From: Phorcus lineatus
Lineage: Eukaryota; Mollusca; Gastropoda; Trochida; Trochidae
DNA length: 64,000 nt
Assembly: GCA_921293015.1 (NCBI GenBank)
Contig: OV121084.1
Location: forward strand, 48,829,864 to 48,893,863
Direction: 5' to 3'
Shown here one piece after another: positions 32,893-44,405 of this stretch (positions are counted from its first letter, which is position 1; the number at the start of each line of letters is the position of its first letter). Below the pieces are notes generated by a model. The model was not told the DNA's origin. It saw nothing but the letters and a program-made list of their open reading frames with translations, and searched no databases. A program made the position numbers and the translations under genes.

Positions 32893-33970
32893 TGCTGTGA
32901 CCTCGTAGACAAAAAAATTTCGTAGATACGGGAATTTCGTTGACAACACAATTTCATAGACAGTGAATTCGTAGACAGTTTAATTTTTTATTTCTAAGTC
33001 AATTTTGGCTATTATTTTTAATTATTTTTATCTTTTATAGTAGTTTATATCACCCCAGGTAGCAATTCAGCATCGTGCGCCATCACCGGGCCGGTACGGT
33101 TTATCAACGCTGGTGCGGCACTGGGCCAGTAGTGGCATACCATACTGTATCAAACCGGCACTGGCCCAGTACTTATACTATACTGAAAATATCAGCATTT
33201 TGGCTTGTCATGTCGACTTCGGACCCTCATATAAATTGTTAAACATTCTTAGAACTTCGAGATATTGATCAATATTGAATGTTACATATTAAATTGTTTT
33301 AATTCTTTCAGTCCGAACTTTTGTCTTTATAGTAATGTTTGTATTGTTATATACACAAATATTTAAATATAACAAAATGTCAAAAGATGAAATATTACAA
33401 TACTAATAGGAGAAGGGGACAAAGTGAAATTATTATCGATCGAGAAATGTGAATATTCAAAACTAAACCTTCACCTACAACATAGGAAAGGTAATCGGAA
33501 TACATGTATAAATATAACTTTCAGATATTGAAGATGACAAAGCATCAGAAATAATAACTGACACCAGTAATTCATTTGTAAATGATATAGTATATCATTC
33601 ATATATTATTGATTTATTATTCATTTTAGTTCAGTCAAACGAAAGGCAAAGCATTAGACAGGAGGGCCTGTTACCTTAATTTATTTTTTTAAAAGATCAA
33701 ACAAGAACTAAAAGAATTGATAATAACACATGAATATTGGATTACTTTAATAGTTTCAAAATACAACCAAATTGACTATTATAGTTTTTATTCACTTTAT
33801 TCTTTAATCGAACCTATTAGTGTTCGAATCCTTGAGTTGGATAAATAAAGGTTTGTTTTTATTATATCTAATCCTGTTTTAAAACCTGTCTACGAATTCA
33901 CTCCTTGATTTGTCTACGAGTTCACCGGATTTCTTGTCTACGAAATTGTTTTGTCTACGAAATCACTGCA
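32893..33970. mobile_element. Nested element with TCGTAGACA repeat ends
   Basis: The left end (32893-32981) holds four or five degenerate units of AATTTCGTAGACA. The right end (33884-33970) holds four in opposite orientation, giving about 85-bp inverted terminal repeats built of short direct repeats. The 900-bp centre is AT-rich with a local CG-rich patch (33070-33180, repeated CACTGGGCCAGTA-type words). No coding capacity is seen. Confidence 0.65.
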
Positions 33971-34787
33971 TCCCCGCGAAATAGCTGAATAATTTGGAAA
34001 TTCCGAACTCAAAGTCGAACAAGTCATAATTTTGAATTGTTTACTGGACCGTTAAGATTGTATGGCAATTCTGCCCTTTCACGTGTATTGTAAGGTGGTC
34101 AAAGCAGGAAACGAACTCGCTTCGCGTCGGATCGTTGTCAGGTTCTGCAAACCCCTCGATCGGGTACTAGTTCCCGTTCGGAAACCAACACCCCGATCGG
34201 GATAATAAAACCGTCTAAAACACGGACAAAAGTGTTATTTTACTTTTTCTTTTTTTAATTTCACATTCGCGCATCACGACGAAGGAATCTACAGGTAAAC
34301 AAACCTTTCGGTCTTTATGGTATTTACTCTATCTACACTGAAACGCAGTTTTTCTTTAAAATACTTTCTTACAATTAAGGCACCCGTTTCTGAAATTTCC
34401 TTCTTCACAAACGAGAAACCACATATCACGCAAATATTCGTCTTACAATACACCCAAACTGTAAGACAGGAGGACAATATCTTCTGTCAATATCTACAGT
34501 TTTCAAATATTTATATTAACAGTACATGAAATGTCAATATTCAATGATCGCTGAAGAAACATGCTAACTCCAACATCCTTGTGTAGAAGCGCATATGCGA
34601 GGGGAAACCCACCGCGGAATACACCGAACGAAGCACTTGGAACAGATCGGCTGTTTTCGCCATGCCTAACTCCGCGCAACACCGAACATACGCTGTATGG
34701 AGTCCAGGCTGATGGCATTAATAGCCTAGAATTTGATTGGTTAATTCTCGTAAGCCCGGGACATTCAACTTAACGGGGCAGTGTCAG

Positions 34788-34856
34788 ATGGAATATAGCT
34801 TGTTAAACTGAAACGAAACGAAACGAAATTAAACAAGCGGAATTCCATCTGATTTT
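34788..34856. repeat. Stem-loop with ACGAA repeats in the loop
   Basis: CAGATGGAATATAGCTTGTT pairs imperfectly with AACAAGCGGAATTCCATCTG around a loop containing three to four ACGAA units. It forms the right-end hairpin of the 32670-34880 element. Confidence 0.6.
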
Positions 34857-34880
34857 AATCAGATTGCCTACGTATTGAAT

Positions 34881-36322
34881 AGATGGAGACTGGGATTTCT
34901 AATAATTGACTATGTGCCTTTGTAGAACATGTGTCAACTGAAATAATCATTCAGTAAGAAGCAAAAACTTATATAGAATATAATCTCGAACATCTGAACA
35001 AAATTATAGAATTCTATTAATGAACGCGAAAAAAGGGAAAACTTTCCTTTAGAAGCAATACGTTAAACGAAATGACAACGTTATAGTGCATAAGGAAACA
35101 TTTTAATCTAATCATGCACTGCTCAGCTACTATTACTTTACACACTAATATCTTTAATAATAGTGATTAGTATGTACAGAAAGCTTGATCACATGCCATC
35201 ACGGATCCGTGTGTTACTTTTGAGTTTCCTTTATATCCTTCATAAACAAGCAAAGTGTGGGGAAATATGTATCGAAACGGGTCTGGGTAATTTAAGCGTA
35301 AATACCTAATGTTAATAAAAAGAAACCTTCTGCTTGATAAAAACTGGTATATGCCACTAAAATTATCTTACGCATATATCCCCAAATTAATTGTCACAAA
35401 AAGCAGTTGGTTTCTGTGGTAGCACAAACGCACAAACTGTCACCTATCATAGGGAAAATGTGAATTTTTGTTTTGTTCATCAGAAGGAGACTGCATGAGC
35501 ACATCGGGTACACACTTATTGCTTAGTGACGTCAGACATGTGTATTCACAGAATACACACAAAGAAAATGTAAGTCAAGGTAAGTTAAACAGAGAAGACT
35601 TCAGCTTCAACGCAAAAAACCTGATCATGATGACATGACCAGCTCGTTCCCCTTAATGTACCCCTTAGAACATGTATGGGATCATCTTTATAGGCAAATC
35701 CCTTAAGAAATTCTGACATTTACAAACGGGAAAGAGCTTCGCTAAGTAATATGACGTATCCCTGTTGCTGCAATAAGAAGCTTGACCACTTCCGGCACAA
35801 CACGTCGGTTTGAACCTGACGTGGCAATACTCTTTACTGTGGCAACATTTTGTTTTTCATTGAGATTGAGAATCTCGTTTCCTTAAAGTATTCAGGGCAA
35901 TAGTATTTTGGAACAGATTTCAAGTTTGAATGCTAAATTTTCATTGACTATCTTTTTTTGACAACCTTTGTGTCTGACTGTTGTTGTAACAGTGAAGAAA
36001 ATAGCGTGGCATATCACATTTTTTTACATTTTCTGTAAGCTGTAATATGTAAAAGAATTGTATTCTTAATGAGACAAAAAAAAGATTAACATTTCTTATG
36101 TAAAGTATGGTAGACCCTGTTTATCTCAGCCTACTTTACTATTGTTCAGAAGAAAGTATACACCACCACTTTGTAATTAAAAACAACAAAACCAGATTAG
36201 AAAACTAATTTCGATATATTTTCAAAATATTCACTTCTAAATAATTTTAATGTAAAGTGCATTAGTGACACATACAATTAGTCACTAATTCACTTGAAAA
36301 GGTTAGTTGTTCGAAAAGAAGG
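34881..36322. other. Gene-poor stretch
   Basis: Nothing recognised. Confidence 0.4.
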
Positions 36323-36895
36323 CTATTTACGCACTGTTGGCTCCCGTAGGGTTGCTTGATAGCGAGTGTGGCCTCCTTTAACATTAACACATGCAAGAAT
36401 ACGTCTGTGCAAGGATAACATTGTGCGTGTAATGACGTTTCGTGGAATCTGTTACAATGCGTGAATCGTAAACTGACAAGTTGTCGTTTTTTTGGATGTT
36501 CATGTAGGCAGAGATCTGTTCTTGATATGCCTATCGTGATGATCCCATAAATATTCAATCGGGTTCATGTCTTGTGAATACGCAGGGCAAGATAAAACGT
36601 TCAATATCAGGATGACCATGTAGTGTCTGCCTGGCTGTGCCATGCTGGTAGATGATATCAAGTGGTTGGTTGTGAATGAAAGAAAGAACTTGTCGCAGAA
36701 TATAATCCCTGTAACTCTTCTGATCAAGGTTGTCATGAATGATGACTATCCTGGTTTTAGTTTACCAAATACTCGCCACAGATTCCTTCCAACATCACAC
36801 TCGCCAGTATGGCTGTGCAGACGTTGATGGCTGATAGCGCTGTACAATCAGACATTGTGCTCATCTGAGAAGTGGATCGCTTTCGGAATTACCGA
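36323..36895 (-). pseudogene. Tc1-like transposase, C-terminal half
   Basis: Minus-strand pieces read IHFSDEHNV (first catalytic region), LHSHTGECDVGRNLWRVFGK, the third catalytic box CPAYSQDMNPIEYLWDHHDR, and after a frame change LSLHRRILACVNVKGGHTRY to a stop at 36323. The DMNPIE box keeps its acidic residue, unlike the copy at 8495. The middle part with the second aspartate is lost or unreadable. Decayed, at least three frames. Confidence 0.75.
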
Positions 36896-38360
36896 TCAAT
36901 TTTTTAATTACCATTGATTAGGATATCTTTTTTACACCAAACGCTTAATAGTGTTACATCGTGAAATGGATTATCTAACTGAGAGGAAAACATTCTCTGA
37001 AAATCGTTGATTATTGTTTTTTTTTCTGTGATATTGTTACAATAGATGTATAGATCACGAAGCAATGATTCTGTTTATGACGTCACAAAAAGGGCGTGTG
37101 ACCAGTCATGCATTCACTGGTTCGTGGCCAGATAGATCTAAGCGGCCCATCAAACGTGGCATTCAAAAACGGCTTTCATTACCAAACTGAACATATTTGA
37201 GTAGCGAACTTTGACACACTATACAATATTGTAATCAGACATTCATATATTCCAAAGAAAATAGTGAAATATGTTTGTGGTTATGTAAACTTTAAAGGAA
37301 CATTTCTATCAGACATTCACAAGGTCTAGTTTAGAAACATCTGTTCGAACCAAATCAAATAAAAAAAACGAGAGAACTATACTTTTAAAAGTTTTATGTT
37401 GAACATTTGACTGTTTTTATGACCTGTTTAATAATCCTTTCGTTGTAAATAAGCTCAATTGATGTATGTACAATAGTTGTTGGGTGCCCATGAACTATGA
37501 TTAAAAACGTTGTATGGTTTATGAATCGTTTCGTCGGTGTTGTTTGTAAATAAGCTCAATTTCAACGAGGAGAAATTTTGTATGCACGTCAGTGTATTCG
37601 TTAAAGGCGCTCTTCTTTGTGAACTTGGTTGTTGCCCGGAGACCAAGACCGCGTTGTGAGAGATGTTGCTCTAGGTCACACTGACCTTAACAGGTTAGTT
37701 TAGTCGTGAAAAGGTATGGCGTCAAATCACATTTTATGTCATAGAACCTAATGTAAAACCTATGTAAAACTATACATTAAAGCAGACCTTGACCTCACTT
37801 AAAGTCTGTTGTAACGCTACAACTTTTGAGCTTCGTTGAGAAAATATTTTACTTTTCGAAGGGCTTAATATCCAATCCTACTTATAATGTTGCAATGTCA
37901 TGTTGCATATAAATAGTGATGCATTTTCCTATTGTTGCATAAACACAATGTTTCAAAATTATGTTATTGCATATAAATAGTGATGCATTTGCATACTTTT
38001 ATATATTCTTTCAGTCTTATAAAGCTCCCTTCTCATATTATACATTTTAAACGATGATTTGTAAAACTGCAATTTTACATTGCTGCATTTTCATAGTTTT
38101 AGAAATTCATATGGTTGCTTATTGCAACAGTCTTTTAGCGCTGTCTTTTCTTTCAAAAGAAAATATGAAGTGATATTTTTTGAAGATCAAGATATCAGGT
38201 ATTATTCAGTATAGCGTCTGCACAACAGTTTCGTAATATTCAGGCTCATTCGCCATCTGAAGAAGTAAAAACGGGGCAAATAAACAAGTTATGCAAAGAA
38301 CATATATGTAATGGCGATGCGCTCGATTTAAGGTGAAACTTTTAGGAGAATGATTTGTCT
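36896..38360. other. Gene-poor stretch with a small direct repeat
   Basis: The word TTGCATATAAATAGTGATGC occurs twice about 65 bp apart (near 37902 and 37967). Otherwise nothing is recognised. Confidence 0.4.
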
Positions 38361-39539
38361 CGAATTATCGATATTAAGGAAATTGTGTGGTAATCAAATT
38401 AGTACAATCTCACTGAAAAATGGTAGAAACTAGCCTCGTACCTCGCTGTTCTTGACCTGAGCACTGCATCACAGAAGTCGTCTTATTTGACCTTTGCACT
38501 TCAGTCAATCAGCTACGAGGCAAGAACATAAATGCACCATTTTATATTTCATTGGTCATCTGATTATTTTAATCTATTGAAGGTCAAAGTTTACAGAATA
38601 TGCCCTTATTGAATCGTTCGAGATATCAGACGAGTGAAAGGTTTTGTGTGATTTAAATGAGATTGGACATTGTAGCCATATTTTATCCTCGATAATTTTT
38701 ATAAACAAAACTTTTTTTCATATCTTTAGTTTTTCAAACAAATAACATTATGTCCACAGCACTAACCAAGAGTGGTTGAAAGGATACATCTGGTTGTCCT
38801 AAGTAAAACACTATTTGCAGTGAAGTCAGGATAAATGGACACGGCTCATGACAAAGCACAAGCAAGCATCATGACTGGGTGATTTAAGAGTTTGAAGAAT
38901 TGAGTTCGTGCCAAACACTGTGATATGAGTTGCGAGATTATTGGGTAGATAATTTTGTTAGAAATGTACATCTGTTCACAGAAAAGTAAATTTGGTACCT
39001 GCATGTAAAATGATACGACGGTCGTTTTAACATTACCATAATCGGTTGCCAGTACATTGCCGTTTGATCTTCAGGAATGTTCTGTTGTCTTTGACCAGGG
39101 ATATTTGTATGCAAGAGCTTAGAGCATACAATGGCCTTGGACTTAAGAGTTACTATTTTAAGGGTATTATTTTGAAGTGAAGCGCTAATGATATCAAAGA
39201 AAAAGGCCTTGAAATACATCATGCACTCAAATCAACTATATAATCATATTTGCATGAGTGACAAGTGCGTGATATATAGAGGATACTAAACGACCTTCCA
39301 TTTAATACTATCTTTTATTAAACGAGTTAATGATTAAGTATAAAACGAGCGAAAGCGAGTTTAATACCAAATCATTAACGAGTTTAATAAAAATAGTGTT
39401 AAATTGAAGAAAGTTTAGTATTCTGTTTATTAGTTGACCTCGGTAATCAAGCATGAAAGTGTACTGAACGAAGCATTTCCGCGACTTGGCCGCCATTGTG
39501 ACGGCGGTGCCAACATTGTGACGTCACAACCACACAATA
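38361..39539. repeat. Large palindrome, left arm (about 1.18 kb)
   Basis: This arm is the reverse complement of 41082-42261. Over the 285 bp at 38938-39222 the two arms differ at a single base; divergence is greater toward the outer ends. It contains a 139-bp inner hairpin (39283-39421) and a 94-codon open frame. Its outer end lacks an obvious target duplication. Confidence 0.85.
39283..39421. repeat. Inner hairpin of the palindrome arm (MITE-like)
   Basis: ATACTAAACGACCTTCCATT at the start is mirrored by GAAAGTTTAGTAT at the end. The stem continues through TAATACTAT, ATTAAACGAGTTAATGATT and GAGC around a GAAA loop. The same unit is present in the other arm at about 41200-41338. Confidence 0.7.
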
Positions 39540-41081
39540 TTATGACGGCATACATGCAGCGGTATTACACTGGTTTAATATCGCCGTATAAATATTACAC
39601 TGCAGTATCTTACACGGGCGAGTAATGATAAATTCTTACAAGATTTCATATTTTTATTTAAAATGTCATTTTCATAATGGCATCATGAATCTAGATCTTT
39701 ACTTCCGTGTCAGGATATGGCGTTGTCTGCAGCGTCACGATTTTCACAACATGAAATTTGCGATGACAGGGTAAAGAAACCTTTTTTAAAAAAATATATT
39801 GGTAATGATTAACGGATGATAAATTATTGTTTTGTCACATAAAATCAAACGATAATGATAACTGAGTTTTTAATATTTACATTTCATCTTTTTCTGTTAA
39901 TCTGTTTCTTGCAAAAGTGTTCAAAATATATTTTATGATCTGGAAAGAAATAATAATACGAAAATTCTTAAGACGAAATATCTTTTTGCTTTGATTTTCT
40001 CTTTATTTTCAATTTTCAAGAAAATTAAATTGAGTGCATTATGCAAATATTATTGTCAAAATGTAAATTCCTTAGAAGAGCGTTGTAAATTCTTAAAATC
40101 CAAATACAGAAAGCAATTTTAAAACCTACAAAAGACTTAAAAAGAATTATAGCATAAGCATTGGTATGAATTGTCTATGTACAGTATGCCTATATAATTA
40201 AAAGGATTTTGACATTAAAATGTCACATGACATGTAGCCGGGTCAAACTTAATACCGCCTTGGACTCATATATACACATAAAAATGCATACTTAATTGGA
40301 CGTGAAGTGAAAGATGTAAAGATTAAAACGTAATTGAATCCTTTTCCGATGAACAAATGATGTCTATAATAACAACTTTGTGACGCATGTCTTATCATTG
40401 GAATTTACATACTTAACAACCCTTTTGAAATCGAGTTCATGAAATATGTATAGTAATTATGTTGACAGTACGTATTTGTCGCAGCATTCTCTCCTAACAG
40501 AGGCAGCTCCGTCATATTCCTATACAACCTCTGTCCTGATACGAAGGTTTCTCCGGCTTCCGGCAGTTTCCTCTACCAGCGCAATATAGCAACTTAAATC
40601 TGTTGATGTCTTACTTTGATCACACTTGTACAGTTTTAAACAGTCAGTTTCGATGCACAACTTCCTCAATAATTAATTCTAGTTTGCATTATTATCAACA
40701 ATGACCCCTTGTTCATCTCTTTATGGTTTGATGTAAACGAATGAAGAGAAGGTTTAAGATTAATAATCACTTATATATTTATTTAAATGGTCTTAAAACA
40801 ATGTATCCACGTCACTCTGAAGAACAATGTTTTTCATTGTATGAGAATCACATGTCAGTCAAATGTCAAATGCGTATTACTAATTGCTGCGCATATTCTA
40901 ACTTTCATTTCGGCTTGTTTTGCAAAAAATCGTCTCTAAACTGTTTCAACACTAAGCACACAGCTGCATACCGAAAGTTTGTTCACTTACCACTGACTCG
41001 TAGTGCAAATATCATGTAATTTGGGTTTAGTTTGGACGTCAATGAAATAAATTCAGCACACTTACAAAGGATCACCCATCG
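39540..41081. other. Palindrome spacer (1.54 kb)
   Basis: Non-repeated centre between the arms. It includes a partial copy of the 13988 hairpin family at 40482-40523 and a 92-codon open frame (40741-41019) without domain signal. Confidence 0.5.
40482..40523 (+). repeat. Partial copy of the 13988 hairpin family
   Basis: ATTCTCTCCTAACAGAGGCA and the following CTCCGTCAT match the left arm at 13988-14017 with two differences. The right arm is scrambled. Confidence 0.65.
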
Positions 41082-42261
41082 TATTGTGTGGTTCTGACGT
41101 CACAATGTTGGCACCGCCGTCACAATGGCGGCCAAGTCGCGGAAATGCTTCGTTCAGTACACTTTCATGCTTAATTACTGAGGTCAAGTAATAAACAGAA
41201 TACTAAACTTCCTTCAATTTAATACTATTTGTATTAAACTCGTTAATGATTTGGTATTAAACTCGCTTTCGCTCGTTCTATACTTAATCATTAACTCGTT
41301 TAATAAAAAATAGTATTAAATGGAAGGTCGTTTAGTATCCTCTATATATCACGCACTTGTCACTCATGCAAATATGATTATATAGTTGATTTGAGTGCAT
41401 GATGTATTTCAAGGCCTTTTTCTTTGATATCATTAGCGCTTCACTTCAAAATAATACCCTTAAAATAGTAACGCTTAAGTCCAAGGCCATTGTATGCTCT
41501 AAGCTCTTGCATACAAATATCCCTGGTCAAAGACAACAGAACATTCCTGAAGATCAAACGGCAATGTACTGGCAACCGATTATGGTAATGTTAAAACGAC
41601 CGTCGTATCATTTTACATGCAGGTACCAAATTTACTTTTCTGTGAACAGATGTACATTTCTAACAAAATTATCTACCCAATAATCTCGCAACTCATATCA
41701 CAGTGTTTGGCACGAACTCAATTCTTCAAACTCTTAAATCACCCAGTCATGATGCTTGCTTGTGCTTTGTCATGAGCCGTGTCCATTTATCCTGACTTCA
41801 CTGCAAATAGTGTTTTACTTAGGACAACCAGATGTATCCTTTCAACCACTCTTGGTTAGTGCTGTGGACATAATGTTATTTGTTTGAAAAACTAAAGATA
41901 TGAAAAAAAGCTTTGTTTATAAGAATTATCGAGGATAGAATATGGCTACAATGTCCAATCTCATTTAAATCACACAAAACCTTTCACTCGTCTGATATCT
42001 CGAACGACTCAACAAGGGCATATTCTGTAAACTTTGACCTTCAATAGATTAAAATAATCAGATGACCAATGAAATATAATATGGTGCATTTATTTTCTAG
42101 CCTCGTAGCTGATTGACTGAAGTGCAAAGGTCAAATAAGACGACTTCTGTGATGCAGTGCTCAGATCAAGAACAGCGAGGTACGAGGCTAGTTTCTACCA
42201 TATTTAAGTGAGATTGTGCTAATTCTGATTACCACACAATTGCCTTAATATTGATTATTCC
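41082..42261. repeat. Large palindrome, right arm (about 1.18 kb)
   Basis: Reverse complement of 38361-39539. It carries the second copy of the 94-codon open frame (41399-41683, plus strand) and of the inner hairpin (41200-41338). Confidence 0.85.
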
Positions 42262-42299
42262 TTGGGCAAAGAATAGGATAAACTGACTTGCTCCTCACT

Positions 42300-42367
42300 T
42301 AGGTGGCCGACCCGGAAAAAGCGTCAGGCAGATAAGCCTGATATGCTGGGTTCGAGCAACCGTTAGA
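42300..42367 (+). repeat. tRNA-like remnant (Leu/Ser type), possible SINE head
   Basis: TGGCCGACCCGG resembles an A box, GCGTCAGGCAGATAAGCCTG an anticodon arm, and GCTGGGTTCGAGCAAC a variable arm plus B box, as in type II tRNAs. The acceptor stem is not recognisable and the B box is imperfect. It adjoins the right end of the palindrome. Confidence 0.35.
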
Positions 42368-43143
42368 CTGGATGTTATATAACGTTTAGTCAGTTTCCTG
42401 CGCAGAGTCTCTCTGCGTTGCCACAACCACTTACATATCTTACATAGCTCACAACCCCGTTAGTAAATGACCAAATGTTGACATAATTCAAAATACCATA
42501 TACTTTGGTCAACTGAGACACAAAGTCAATCTGTAAACGGGTTCCTGGGGATTGAAAGTGACATAACCTCGGTGTGCCTCGTCGCCGTACCTGTTGTACC
42601 ATTCCCAGAGAGTTTAGATCGTAATTAATTTAATTTGTAATTGATTTGTCCTGATACAGGAAACATCTTACGCTGCTTTGAGAAACATTCGCTGCGCTAG
42701 ATGTTAGCGCTATTCAAGAATTGTTATGATGATCAAGCCGATGAAGAAGATCGCAAACGTACATGTATCATGGTAACAAAAGAGGTCAATTTTCTTATTC
42801 GCCAAAATCAGAACGTGATAGGAAATACTATGAAATCTACGTTCAAACTCGTAAAAAGCAAGAGTAGCTCTCATGGTAAGACGAGGTCATGAAGAAAATA
42901 CTGACGTCTCCTTTCCTTTTATTTATCATTGTGCTTCGAACATGTCGACGGCCGGTAGCAAGATATTGTGTGGAAGCGATAGAAACGTCCCATACAATAC
43001 AATACATCTTCTCTAAAATTCAAGTACAAGAATAATAAGAATGTTTGATATCAGATGATAGGGGGTGGTTTGCTTTTAATACGGGGGTTAACTTTCAATC
43101 TCGTTAAATGAATGAATTTAATGGAAGTCGAACAATTTGGAGT

Positions 43144-43201
43144 TCGAACTATTTTGCTTTATTCTCTTTGCATCGAACTATTTTGCTTTATTCTCTTTGC
43201 A
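43144..43201. repeat. Exact 29-bp tandem duplication
   Basis: TCGAACTATTTTGCTTTATT... is repeated twice head to tail without change. Confidence 0.85.
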
Positions 43202-43689
43202 TCAATATATTTTGTATGCTTTTTACTTCACATACCAGTGGTAATTCATAGGTAGTTATCCTAAAACAGAAATAAAAAAAGGGTGAGCCTTTCTTTCGGG
43301 TTTGTAGAAATCTTTGTCATGTACGGAGAAACTGATCCACGGCGGTAATGAGTGACACCATTGTCGGACTGGAAAGAATTCTGAGGGGACAGTCTGAGGA
43401 AACCCACATCTACCGATTGTTGACATAGCATCTTCTTATTTTCACCTAAAATCGGTCTCTTGACAAAAAACATGTTCTTGGCACATATTCCTTCAAACAA
43501 ATGCACTATGATAATTCCAATGCCTTCCTCTGACTATTGAGCCATTAACTTTTTTTTTCGAAAATGGAAATATTGCACAATTCAAGAGGCTGAGCAATTC
43601 CTGTAGGACACCTAGAAGCCGAAAGATTGACCTTAAAGTTCATTGAAAACGAAAATAAATGTTTCCAATAGCATGCGAATGTTTTTTTT

Positions 43690-43900
43690 TAATTATAAGA
43701 AACAGTTTTAAAACGAATTGAAGGTACAATGATCCGTTAACCTATGCGAATCCACGTACCTCAAATGAATCAAAGGTGTTCACACAAAAATGGCTGCCAA
43801 GGATTTTTGCTTGATACTTGATTATTTCTTCATGGATGATGGTGTCAATTAATGAGATGTTAGGACTCTCTGGAGATAATGCACTTGGCATTTGAGGAAA
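43690..43900 (+). repeat. Diverged dispersed repeat (partner at 14080-14290)
   Basis: Shared ordered words include AAGAAACAGTT, AAAGGTGTTCACAC followed by AAATGG and GCC, TTTCTTCA, and TTGGCAT followed by GAAATAAA/GAAATTAAA. Confidence 0.5.
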
Positions 43901-44336
43901 TAAATCTTTCAAACAGTCAATAATATATTGTTGGGATTATAACCATACATGTAAAGAACACTATTATTATAACAATAAAACACCTCAACGACGAGCACTG
44001 ACATTAGAGGACAATATTGATAAACAAATATTACATAAATGGAATGCGAGTATTAAAATTTCTCTTATAGTAATCACGAAAATTCTGGCAGTATACAGTA
44101 AAACTGTGTTCTCGATGTGTAGGTTTCAGAGGGGTTAAAAAGCAGTTTGAAATTCTAAATCAGGTAAATCCTATACCCCTGTTTTCATGTGTGACCCATG
44201 TGTTTGTAAAGTAATATGCCGGTATGCGCAAACGACCAGTGCGCATGTTTTTCAGGTACAGCAGAAACCCACCTGTCTCCCTTCAGATCAGCTTTAGTAA
44301 GTGGGAAGGTAACAAGCTATCAGCGTGCGTCCAACA

Positions 44337-44405
44337 ATGTCGGCGGATGAAAAGGCAGGATATTTGAACACGGCTTATGAAGAAGAAAATGAGAATACCG
44401 TAAAA
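44337..44405 (+). CDS. SLC34A: SLC34 exon 1
   Basis: Encodes [20 protein letters not shown] plus TVK, a hydrophilic cytoplasmic start. Donor AAAA|GTGAGT, phase 0. The DNA just upstream (44258, TTTTTCAG) could be the acceptor of a 5' UTR exon. Confidence 0.85.

Larger units (their letters stand above)
32670..34880. mobile_element. 2.2-kb element with hairpin-bearing inverted ends
   Basis: CAATCTGATTAAAATCAGAT near 32675 recurs inverted near 34870 (ATCTGATTTTAATCAGATTG). This 20-mer is itself a short hairpin. Further in, both ends keep a second stem-loop (AGTATCGC...GCGATACT on the left; a 20-bp stem at 34788-34856 on the right) and then the shared words CATCTGACACT and AACCAATCA. The order of parts is the same at both ends. 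A second element (32893-33970) is inserted within. No transposase or helicase remnant was read. Confidence 0.6.
42368..44336. other. Region upstream of the SLC34 gene
   Basis: Contains a 29-bp exact tandem duplication (43144-43201) and, at 43690-43900, a diverged repeat shared with 14080-14290. Near 44215-44250 two TGCGCA words lie 20 bp apart (GGTATGCGCAAACG, GTGCGCATG), which look like half-sites of an NRF1-type promoter motif. A transcription start is plausible there but unproven. Confidence 0.4.

Noticed and set aside
34503-34773. Overlapping 70-codon frames on both strands
   Set aside because: They sit in the right end of the hairpin-ended element, with no domain on either strand.
42390-42602. 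70-codon minus-strand frame rich in arginine and valine
   Set aside because: Next to the palindrome end and a tRNA-like remnant; no family recognised and no splice context.
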